A DNA stretch of 64,000 nucleotides, from NCBI GenBank assembly GCA_001898825.1, contig MKVK01000043.1, positions 124,001-188,000 on the forward strand, written 5' to 3'. This stretch comes from Magnetospirillum sp. 64-120 (GTDB lineage Bacteria > Pseudomonadota > Alphaproteobacteria > Rhodospirillales > Magnetospirillaceae). The notes beneath the pieces are model-generated. The model ran no database searches, had not been told where the DNA came from, and saw only the letters and a program-made list of their open reading frames with translations. A program made the position numbers and the translations under genes. This document shows positions 34,153 to 41,807 of the stretch, piece after piece (the first letter of the stretch is position 1; every line of letters begins with the position of its first letter).

Positions 34153-34841
34153 GTCTGGTGGCCTTCGACGGCGACGACACGCTGTGGCACAACGAGCCCC
34201 TGTTCTGGGCGACCCAGGACCGTTTCAAGCAATTGCTGGAACCCTATTGTCCGCCCGGCCATCTGGCTGAACGGCTGTACCGGACGGAAGTCGCCAACCT
34301 GTCGCTGTTCGGCTATGGCATCAAGGGGTTCGCCCTGTCGATGATCGAGACCGCCATTGACGTGTCGGACGGTCAGGTTCCCACTGCGGTGATCGCTGAA
34401 TTGATCGAACGGGCCAAGCACATGCTGGCCCATCCGGTGCACCTGCTGGACGGTGTCGCCGAGGCGGTGCGGGCGGTCAAGGATGCCGGGCACAAGATCA
34501 TGGTCATCACCAAGGGCGACCTGCTGGATCAGGAAGCCAAGCTGGCGCGATCCGGGCTGGCCGATCTGTTCGACGCGGTGGAAGTGGTCAGCGAAAAGGA
34601 CGACGCCCTGTATCGGCGGCTGTTCGCCCAGCATGGTGTGGGCGAGGGCGCCTGCGTCATGGTGGGCAATTCGGTGCGGTCCGACATCCTGCCGGTGCTG
34701 GCGGCCGGGGGCTGGGCGGCGCACATCCCCTATGCCGGGCCGGTCTGGGCCCACGAAGCGGCCGAGCCGCCGGTGGACCACCCGCGATATGTGCGGCTGG
34801 ACAGCATGGCGTCGCTGCCGGATTGGTTGGCCAAAATGTAA
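34149..34841 (+). CDS. HAD family hydrolase
   Basis: A haloacid dehalogenase superfamily phosphatase, 230 residues. Motif I is AFDGDDTLWHNEPLF (nucleophile Asp in D-x-D-x-T), motif II is VITKGD, motif III has the lysine in the SEKDDALY region, and motif IV is MVGNSVRSDILP. The cap domain of about 80 residues follows motif I. It overlaps cobD by ATGA. Substrate unknown; a small phosphorylated metabolite is likely. Confidence 0.9.
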   Translation: MSLVAFDGDDTLWHNEPLFWATQDRFKQLLEPYCPPGHLAERLYRTEVANLSLFGYGIKGFALSMIETAIDVSDGQVPTAVIAELIERAKHMLAHPVHLLDGVAEAVRAVKDAGHKIMVITKGDLLDQEAKLARSGLADLFDAVEVVSEKDDALYRRLFAQHGVGEGACVMVGNSVRSDILPVLAAGGWAAHIPYAGPVWAHEAAEPPVDHPRYVRLDSMASLPDWLAKM

Positions 34842-34851
34842 GAAGGGGGGA

Positions 34852-34929
34852 TGGGGCGAGTGATCGGATTCGAACCGACGACATCCAGGACCACAACCTG
34901 GCGCTCTAACCAACTGAGCTACACCCGCC
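34852..34929 (-). tRNA. tRNA-His (GTG)
   Basis: Reading the minus strand gives a full cloverleaf. The 7-bp acceptor is GCGGGTG/CACTCGC, the D-arm begins TAGCTCAG, the anticodon stem CCAGG/CCTGG encloses loop TTGTGGT with anticodon GTG, and the T-arm has TTCGAAT. An extra G is encoded at position -1 opposite C73, and the terminal CCA is encoded. Confidence 0.95.
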
Positions 34930-35102
34930 ACCGGGAAGGCCGCATGTGTACCCAATGCCGGGGGGCGCCGTCAAGGGGCGAAAATGGGTTTTCTTCGCCG
35001 TGCCGCTTTCACCCCCTGTCTTGGGAAGCCGACGGCGCCGAAAAGGATGGCGGGGGGATCGGCGGCTGGGCATGATGGGGAAAAATTCTTGGGGTTCGAC
35101 CG

Positions 35103-35900
35103 GTGACGTTGGAAGTGTTGCATATGCCGGGCAAGGGGGGCGCCAAGCGGCCGCCTTTGCTGTTCGTCCATGGTTCCTACAGCGCCGCCTGGATCTGGAC
35201 CAAGACCTTCATGCCGTTCTTCGCTGGGGTCGGTTGGGATTGCCACGCGCTGTCCCTGCGGGGCCATGGCGGTTCGGACGGCACGGTGGAATGGGCGTCG
35301 CTGGCCGATTACGTGGCCGACGTGGCCTGGGCGGTGGAGCAGTTGGACGCGCCGCCGGTTCTGGTCGGCCATTCCATGGGGGGATTGGTGGCCCAGCACG
35401 TGGTGGCCGCCGGCCACGCGGCGGCGGGCATGGTGCTGTTGGCCTCGACCCCGCCTTCGGGATTGGGCTCATCGTCTCTGCACATGATGGCCCACGCCTC
35501 GGACGTGCTGTTCCAGTTGGGGCTGCTGCAAAGCCTGGGGCCGGGGGCGGTGTCGCCCCAGGTCATGCACCGGGCGTTGTTTTCCGACCACACCGATCCC
35601 GCCCATGTGGCGTGGATGATGGATCATCTGCAAAAGGAATCGTCACGGGTGGCGGCGGAACTGCTGATGCCGCCCAAGCCGTGGCCGCCGGCCCAGCGAG
35701 TGCCGGTCCTGGTTCTGGGCGGCGACAAGGATTTGTTCCTGCCGGTGTCGGCGTTTCAGGAAACCGCCAGGCATTGGGACGCCGAGCTGCAGGTCATCGC
35801 CGGCGCCCCGCACGGCCTGATGGCCGACAGCCGTTATTGGCGCCCCTGCGCCGATGTGATGGTGGAATGGCTCACCCGACAAAATGGCGGCGCAGCCTGA
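35103..35900 (+). CDS. Alpha/beta hydrolase
   Basis: An alpha/beta-hydrolase fold protein of 265 residues beginning at GTG. LLFVHGSYSAAW is the oxyanion region, SLRGHGGSDG follows, GHSMGGLVAQHVV carries the nucleophile serine, VLGGDKDLFLP the acid and GAPHGLM the catalytic histidine. No signal peptide is present. The substrate is unknown. The 3' end overlaps the convergent aminotransferase gene by 29 bases. Confidence 0.88.
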   Translation: MTLEVLHMPGKGGAKRPPLLFVHGSYSAAWIWTKTFMPFFAGVGWDCHALSLRGHGGSDGTVEWASLADYVADVAWAVEQLDAPPVLVGHSMGGLVAQHVVAAGHAAAGMVLLASTPPSGLGSSSLHMMAHASDVLFQLGLLQSLGPGAVSPQVMHRALFSDHTDPAHVAWMMDHLQKESSRVAAELLMPPKPWPPAQRVPVLVLGGDKDLFLPVSAFQETARHWDAELQVIAGAPHGLMADSRYWRPCADVMVEWLTRQNGGAA

Positions 35901-37029
35901 TCAGGGCTTCATCGATGGCGGCATCGGTCTTGGCGAAGCAGAAGCGGGCGTAGGTGGCGGGGGCGTCGGCCTCGAAGAAGGCGCTGACCGGAATGGCGGC
36001 GACCCCGGCCTTTTCGGTGATGTGGGTACAAAACTCCCGATCGCTGCCGGAAAAGCCCAAGGACCGGAAGTCGGTGGACAGGAAATAGGATCCACCGCAG
36101 TCCAAGGTGGTGAAGCCGATCTCTCGCAGCCCCTGGGCCAGACGGTCGCGCCGCGCCGACAGGATGACCGGCAGCTCGGCCATGTAGTCGGTGCAGTTCT
36201 CCAAGCCCCAGGCCACCGCAGCCTGCAGGCTGGGGGCGGTGGTGAAGGTCAGGAACTGGTGGGCCTTGGCGATGGGGGCCAAAAGTGCCGGCGCCGCCAC
36301 CACCCAGCCCACCTTCCAGCCGGTCAGCGAGAAGATCTTGCCGGCCGACCCCACCTTGGCGCAGCGGTCGCGCATGCCGGGCAGGCTCATCAGTGGGATG
36401 TGGCTCCGGCCGTCATAGGTCAGATGTTCATAGACTTCGTCGCAGATGGCGAAGCAGTCGTGACGGATCAGCAGATCGGCGATGAAGGCCAGTTCGTCGG
36501 CGTCGAACACCTTGCCGCAGGGATTGGCGGGGCTGTTCAGCACCATCAGCTTGGTCTTGGGGCCGAAGGCGTCGGCCAGTTGCTGGCGCGGCAGCGACCA
36601 TTCGGGGGCTTCCAGGCGCACGATGCGCGGCACGCCGCCGGCCCGGCGGATGATCGGCAGATAGGAATCATAAAGCGGTTCCAGCACCACCACCTCGTCG
36701 CCCGGCTCGATCAGGGCGAACAGACAGGCCGCCAGCGCCTCGGTGGCGCCCGAGGTCACCATCACCTCGGTCTCGTCCACGCCGGTGTTCCAGAATCGGC
36801 ACTCATGGGCGGCCACCGCCTGACGCAGAGCCGCGATCCCCATCATCGACGGATACTGATGCGGCCCGGCCTGAACCGCCGCCGCCGCCTGGGCGATCAC
36901 CGCCTGGGGTTCCAGCCCTTCGGGGAAGCCCTGGCCCAGGTTGATGGCGCCATGGGTTTGGGCCAGTCGCGACATGGTTTCGAAGATGGTGGTGCCACAG
37001 GCGGCGAAGACGGAATTGGCGGCGGGCAT
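35872..37029 (-). CDS. Class I/II pyridoxal-phosphate aminotransferase
   Basis: A 385-residue fold-type I aminotransferase of the kynurenine/methionine (YbdL) or DapC-like group. Motifs: INLGQGFPEGLEPQ, HQYPSMMGIAALRQAVA, VTSGATEALAACLFAL, LNSPANPCGKVFD, CDEVYEHLTYDG and SAGKIFSLTGWKVGWV, where the lysine binds PLP, plus an arginine near the C-terminus (ATYARFCFAK) for the carboxylate. The exact amino acid is not deducible. It is divergent from glnB and overlaps the hydrolase gene at its 3' end. Confidence 0.9.
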   Translation of the reverse strand: MPAANSVFAACGTTIFETMSRLAQTHGAINLGQGFPEGLEPQAVIAQAAAAVQAGPHQYPSMMGIAALRQAVAAHECRFWNTGVDETEVMVTSGATEALAACLFALIEPGDEVVVLEPLYDSYLPIIRRAGGVPRIVRLEAPEWSLPRQQLADAFGPKTKLMVLNSPANPCGKVFDADELAFIADLLIRHDCFAICDEVYEHLTYDGRSHIPLMSLPGMRDRCAKVGSAGKIFSLTGWKVGWVVAAPALLAPIAKAHQFLTFTTAPSLQAAVAWGLENCTDYMAELPVILSARRDRLAQGLREIGFTTLDCGGSYFLSTDFRSLGFSGSDREFCTHITEKAGVAAIPVSAFFEADAPATYARFCFAKTDAAIDEALIRLRRHFVG

Positions 37030-37203
37030 GAGGCTGCTTTCGGGCGGTTGGGGGTGGGCATCCTAGCATCGGCGGGGGGCGGGCGGCGAGCCCATCCCGC
37101 AGGTGCGGCCGACCTGCCTATTATCTGGGCTTAAGTGCCCGAAAAAACAGCAGATTGGATGGCGGTTTTCCGACAAATCCCGCATTTTTCCTGATGGCGG
37201 AAA

Positions 37204-37613
<410 letters not shown>

Positions 37614-37676
37614 TCCCGGTCTTGGGAAGCGTCAGCATTCGTAACTCAGTTTCCACATCAAACAGGAATTGTGACC

Positions 37677-39089
37677 ATGGCCGATAACGTCAAGAAGGTC
37701 CTCGAGATGATCAAGGAAAACGACGTCAAGTACGTCGATTTCCGCTTTACCGATCCGCGCGGCAAGTGGCAGCACACTGCCCAGCACGTCAGCACCGTTG
37801 ACGAGGACATGCTGACCGAAGGTCTGATGTTCGACGGCTCGTCCATCGCCGGCTGGAAGTCTATCGACCAGTCCGACATGATCCTGATGCCCGACTGCTC
37901 GACCGCCGTCATGGACCCCTTCGCGGCCCAGGCCCAGATGATCATCTTCTGCGATATCGTCGAGCCGGCCACCGGCCAGCTGTATGACCGCGATCCCCGC
38001 GCCATCGCCAAGCGCGCCGAGCGCTACGTGTCCGAATCGGGCACCGGCGACACCGCCTTCTTCGGCCCGGAAGCCGAATTCTTCGTGTTCGACGACGTCA
38101 AGTTCAAGACCGGCATGAACGTCGGTTACTACGAACTGTCGTCGGAAGACGGCGCCGAAGCCTCGGCCAAGGACTACTCGGAAGGCAACCTGGGCCACCG
38201 TCCGGGCGTCAAGGGCGGCTACTTCCCGGTTCCGCCGGTGGACGGCTCGGTCGACATGCGCGCCGAAATGCTGACCATCATGGGCGAAATGGGCCTGCCG
38301 ATCGAAAAGCATCACCACGAAGTGGCGTCCTCGCAGCACGAACTGGGCTGCAAGTTCGGCACCATGGTGCAGGCCGCCGACTGGATGCAGATCTACAAGT
38401 ACGTCGTGCACAACGTCGCCGCTTCCTATGGCAAGACCGCGACCTTCATGCCGAAGCCGATCTATGGCGACAACGGCTCGGGCATGCACGTGCACCAGTC
38501 CATCTGGAAGGACGGCAAGCCGCTGTTCGCCGGTTCGGGCTATGCCGACCTGTCGGACACCGCGCTGTACTACATCGGCGGCATCATCAAGCACGCCAAG
38601 GCTCTGAACGGTTTCACCAATCCGTCGACCAACTCGTACAAGCGTCTGATCCCCGGCTTCGAAGCCCCGGTGCTGCTGGCCTATTCGGCCCGCAACCGTT
38701 CGGCTTCCTGCCGTATCCCCTACGCCACCAGCCCGAAGGCCAAGCGCGTCGAAATCCGCTTCCCGGATCCGTCGGCCAATCCGTACCTGGCTTTCGCCGC
38801 CATGCTGATGGCCGGCCTGGACGGTATCGCCAACAAGATCCATCCCGGCGAAGCCATGGACAAGAACCTGTATGACCTTCCCCCGGAAGAACTCAAGCAG
38901 GTCCCGACCGTTTGCGGTTCCTTGCGCGAAGCTCTGGAATGCCTGCGCGCCGACCACGACTTCCTGTGCAAGGGCGACGTGTTCTCGAAGGACTTCATCG
39001 AAGCTTACATCGAGCTCAAGTACGAAGAAGTCTACAAGTTCGAACACACCCCGCATCCGGTGGAATTCTCCCTGTACTACTCGGTCTAA
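37677..39089 (+). CDS. glnA: Glutamine synthetase type I
   Basis: GlnA condenses ammonia with glutamate using ATP; the enzyme is a dodecamer. The 470-residue sequence opens [31 protein letters not shown]; the ATG at 37677 is used since AGGAA lies 9 bases upstream. [12 protein letters not shown], the metal-binding [23 protein letters not shown], the ATP motif [12 protein letters not shown] and [10 protein letters not shown] follow in order. NLYDLPPEE contains the tyrosine adenylylated by GlnE. It lies 63 bases after glnB, and a terminator follows. Confidence 0.98.
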   Translation: MADNVKKVLEMIKENDVKYVDFRFTDPRGKWQHTAQHVSTVDEDMLTEGLMFDGSSIAGWKSIDQSDMILMPDCSTAVMDPFAAQAQMIIFCDIVEPATGQLYDRDPRAIAKRAERYVSESGTGDTAFFGPEAEFFVFDDVKFKTGMNVGYYELSSEDGAEASAKDYSEGNLGHRPGVKGGYFPVPPVDGSVDMRAEMLTIMGEMGLPIEKHHHEVASSQHELGCKFGTMVQAADWMQIYKYVVHNVAASYGKTATFMPKPIYGDNGSGMHVHQSIWKDGKPLFAGSGYADLSDTALYYIGGIIKHAKALNGFTNPSTNSYKRLIPGFEAPVLLAYSARNRSASCRIPYATSPKAKRVEIRFPDPSANPYLAFAAMLMAGLDGIANKIHPGEAMDKNLYDLPPEELKQVPTVCGSLREALECLRADHDFLCKGDVFSKDFIEAYIELKYEEVYKFEHTPHPVEFSLYYSV

Positions 39090-39120
39090 TCCGAGCCGTC
39101 AGGACGAATTGTCCGAACGA

Positions 39121-39150
39121 CCCCGCCGGCGCAAGCCGGCGGGGTTTTTT
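39121..39150 (+). terminator. Rho-independent terminator after glnA
   Basis: CCCCGCCGGC-GCAA-GCCGGCGGGG stem-loop followed by TTTTTT, 31 bases after the glnA stop. It isolates glnBA from the radical SAM gene. Confidence 0.92.
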
Positions 39151-39215
39151 CGTCTCGGTTTCGGATTTTTTTACCCATAGGGTTTAGCCTGCCGGATCGA
39201 CTTCGGAGAGGCGCC

Positions 39216-40754
39216 ATGGTTTGTTCGCAGCCTTGGATGGAGATGGTCTTATCTCCCCCAGACAACCGTGTGACCTGTTGCTGTGACTATCACGGCGATG
39301 GCGCGACGTTGCTGGACGCTTCTCAGGACTTGCGACACATCGCGGAATTATGGAATGCGCCCGAGGCCAGGTTGGTGCGGCGTCTTCAATCGGAAGCAAG
39401 ACCGGATGCGCATGGATGTGCTGGATGCCCCCGGTTCCAGGATTCCCTCAGGGTTTCTGAGCTGTCGGTGTTCGATGAATACGCGCTTGATGCCATAACC
39501 GAATCCCAACGCCATAACTTGGCCCTGGCCAAGCAGGATTACGCCGAGAAACGGGAATATGCCCGCGCCCGTCCCGTCAAATACAAATTGTTTTTTGGCT
39601 GGGGCTGCAACATCACGTGTCGAACCTGCAACCAGGTGCCCTTTCGTAACCAGATGAAGACAAAACTGGCGCCCAAGGCCTATGAGGCCATGCGTGATCA
39701 GCTGGCCGATGCCGTGGTGGTTGAATGCCTGGGGGGAGAGCCGTTCGCCCTGCCCACGGGTTTGGAGTTCATGCGAGATTTCGCCGCCGACCAAGACATG
39801 GCGCATGTCCGGCTGATGATCACCACCAACGCGACTTTGCTGCATAAACACATAGGCTGGTTGATGGACAAGGAGCGGATAACATTCAACGTCAGCATCG
39901 ATTCTGTCGGTGAAGGCTATGAAAGCATCCGTGTTGGTGGCTCGTGGCAGGTCGTCGAGGCCAATTTGCGGACAATTCAGGGCTTGGTGCGTGGCGAGCG
40001 ACCCAATTGGCGGCTGAATGTCAACGCTGTGATGACCCTGACCGGTATCCGTCATCTGCCGGCTTATGCCCGTTTCATGGCCGAGACCGGGATTTCATCG
40101 CGTTTTGAGCCGCTTAAGATCATCCGCGGGATTGAGGAAACGGTTTATCAGGAAGACGTTTTAGAGCACCCGTATCTTCTGGATACTCTGCCCGATTGGC
40201 AGACGAGGATGGCCGAAGCCATCGACATCCTGACCCAAGCGGGGATGCAGCAGGATGCCAACACCTTGACCCGCTATTTCACCCAATTGCGGGGCGCCAA
40301 CGTCCCGGCTGCTTCCGGGACTGAACCGCGCGTTTTGGCATCCGTTGCCGGTCCTGACGTTCTGCGCATGGTGATCGGTCAGGTCGGGGGCGGCGTGGTC
40401 CTGGATGGAAGCGCTTTCAACGCGGCGACCATCAATGATGGTGCAGTCATCGGGATTAATTTCTTCGGGACACTGCCGGCGGATGGTCGGGTGCTGTTGC
40501 GTCTGAGTTGGGAAAAGGCACGGTTGTCGCGCCGCCATTTGGCCTGTCACGCCGTGTTGGTGCCCCAGCCCGATTTCTTTTTGTCCGATTGGCGTGAAGG
40601 CGGTGACGATCTGACCCTGGTCAAGGATGTCGAGGCCACGGTCATCGGCGACCCGATGGCGCCGCGCCGATTGCTGCTGTCGCTGATGGCGGCGAAGGTT
40701 GGGTATGTCGCCTTGTTGCCGGACCGTATCGAGGTCATGAGCCGCGCAGCCTAG
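39216..40754 (+). CDS. Twitch-type radical SAM protein, unknown function
   Basis: A 512-residue protein with GGAGAGG before its ATG. The 4Fe-4S/SAM motif is C131-x3-C135-x2-C138 in FFGWGCNITCRTCNQ. ECLGGEPF is the SAM-binding GGE motif, and MITTNATLL and FNVSIDSVGEGYESIR continue the barrel. The N-terminus contains CSQPWMEMVLSPPDNRVTCCCDYHG and HGCAGCPRFQDSLR: a cysteine set like a SPASM/twitch auxiliary cluster, here placed before the barrel instead of after it. About 110 C-terminal residues are a separate beta-like domain without recognised motifs. No precursor peptide gene, transporter or partner enzyme is adjacent. Base use is less GC-biased than neighbours, hinting at transfer. Substrate unknown. 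Confidence 0.8.
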   Translation: MVCSQPWMEMVLSPPDNRVTCCCDYHGDGATLLDASQDLRHIAELWNAPEARLVRRLQSEARPDAHGCAGCPRFQDSLRVSELSVFDEYALDAITESQRHNLALAKQDYAEKREYARARPVKYKLFFGWGCNITCRTCNQVPFRNQMKTKLAPKAYEAMRDQLADAVVVECLGGEPFALPTGLEFMRDFAADQDMAHVRLMITTNATLLHKHIGWLMDKERITFNVSIDSVGEGYESIRVGGSWQVVEANLRTIQGLVRGERPNWRLNVNAVMTLTGIRHLPAYARFMAETGISSRFEPLKIIRGIEETVYQEDVLEHPYLLDTLPDWQTRMAEAIDILTQAGMQQDANTLTRYFTQLRGANVPAASGTEPRVLASVAGPDVLRMVIGQVGGGVVLDGSAFNAATINDGAVIGINFFGTLPADGRVLLRLSWEKARLSRRHLACHAVLVPQPDFFLSDWREGGDDLTLVKDVEATVIGDPMAPRRLLLSLMAAKVGYVALLPDRIEVMSRAA

Positions 40755-40789
40755 CGAAGATGGCGCCGGGCTTGCTTCTGCTGCGGTGC

Positions 40790-40965
40790 GCTGCTACTTT
40801 CCCCGTCTCCTTTGGGGAGTAGCCGCCTTCGCTGCAGAAGGGGGCGCGTCAACAGACTTGATCCTGCGGGATCGTGGCGCGTCCGGCCGGTTCGGCTTGG
40901 CAAGACCTTGGGATACGGGTTCCGTCCGGCCGGGCGGGGGCTCGTGTCCTGACGCGTCTGCCCGG
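40790..40965 (+). promoter_or_regulatory. yybP-ykoY (manganese) riboswitch-like leader
   Basis: The untranslated leader of the GDT1-type gene carries conserved elements of the yybP-ykoY class. A GCTAC..CCCC / GGGGAGTAGC hairpin (40793-40823) is followed by GTCAACAGACTTG at 40848-40860, whose CGCGTCA pairs with TGACGCG at 40950-40956. This class binds Mn2+ and often precedes manganese exporter genes, matching the gene downstream. Boundaries are approximate. Confidence 0.75.
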
Positions 40966-40980
40966 CTTGGAACAGATCCC

Positions 40981-41559
40981 GTGGAATCCTTTCTCGTCTC
41001 GACCGGTATCGTCGCCATCGCTGAAATCGGCGACAAGACCCAATTGCTGGCCCTGTTGCTGGCCGCCAAGTTCCGCAAGCCGTTGCCCATCATCGCCGGC
41101 ATCTTCATCGCCACCGTCGCCAACCATGCCGGGGCCGCCGTCATCGGGTCGTGGATCGCCGCCCTGATCGGCCCCGACACCATGCGCTGGGTGCTGGCCG
41201 CCGGTTTCGTCGCCATGGGCATCTGGGTTCTGATCCCCGACAAGGTGGACGACGACGAAGCCGACAAAGCCCCGCGTTTCGGCGTGCTGCTGACCACCAT
41301 CATCGCCTTTTTCCTGCTGGAAATGGGCGACAAGACGCAAATCGCCACCATTGCCCTGGCGGCGCGTTACCCCGAATGGTGGCTGGTCACCCTGGGGACC
41401 ACGTTCGGCATGATGATCGCCAACGTCCCCGCCGTGCTGGTCGGACAAGCCGCCACCCAGGTGTTGCCGCTGCGGGTTGTCCACATCGTCGCCGCTTTGG
41501 CCTTCTTCGTTTTGGGGGCGCTTTTGGCGTTGGACGGCGTTCCCCATCTGTTGGGCTGA
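40981..41559 (+). CDS. TMEM165/GDT1 (UPF0016) family manganese exporter-like protein
   Basis: A 192-residue membrane protein begun at GTG; the frame is open further upstream but that part coincides with the riboswitch-like leader. The family's duplicated E-x-G-D-K-T motif is present twice: IVAIAEIGDKTQLLALLL and FFLLEMGDKTQIATIAL. Six TM helices and the acidic loop DKVDDDEADK in the middle complete the pattern. Characterised bacterial homologues (MneA) export Mn2+. The leader with a yybP-ykoY-type riboswitch supports manganese-induced expression. Confidence 0.88.
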   Translation: MESFLVSTGIVAIAEIGDKTQLLALLLAAKFRKPLPIIAGIFIATVANHAGAAVIGSWIAALIGPDTMRWVLAAGFVAMGIWVLIPDKVDDDEADKAPRFGVLLTTIIAFFLLEMGDKTQIATIALAARYPEWWLVTLGTTFGMMIANVPAVLVGQAATQVLPLRVVHIVAALAFFVLGALLALDGVPHLLG

Positions 41560-41635
41560 AAAACCTGTTTTTTCGGGCAAAAATCCGTTTGCAGGGCGGG
41601 GGCCGAAGCGCTATAAGAACGGCCTCGCAGGCGAC

Positions 41636-41712
41636 CGGAGTGTAGCTCAGCCTGGTAGAGCACTGTCTTCGGGAGGCAGGGGCCGGAGGTTCGAATCCTC
41701 TCACTCCGACCA
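41636..41712 (+). tRNA. tRNA-Pro (CGG)
   Basis: Acceptor CGGAGTG/CACTCCG, D-arm from TAGCTCAG, anticodon stem CTGTC/GGCAG around loop TTCGGGA with anticodon CGG, T-loop TTCGAAT, and encoded CCA end. 77 bases. Confidence 0.96.
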
Positions 41713-41714
41713 AT

Positions 41715-41752
41715 AAAACCCCAGTTGGCGCAAGCCGACTGGGGTTTTCTTA
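41715..41752 (+). terminator. Terminator behind tRNA-Pro
   Basis: CCCCAGT-TGGC-GCAA-GCC-GACTGGGG-type stem flanked by an A-run and TTTTCTT, directly after the tRNA's CCA end. Confidence 0.85.
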
Positions 41753-41807
41753 TTTGGCGGTCGTGAAATCGGCGGCTAGAGTACATGGTCATACCATGGG
41801 AGGCTCT

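Noticed and set aside
35048-35102. Possible second tRNA or small RNA after tRNA-His
   Set aside because: No cloverleaf or terminator-type hairpin could be found in the 170 bases between tRNA-His and the hydrolase gene.
37030-37203. NtrC enhancer sites upstream of the glnB promoter
   Set aside because: No TGCACC-type dyad could be found by eye, so none is annotated.
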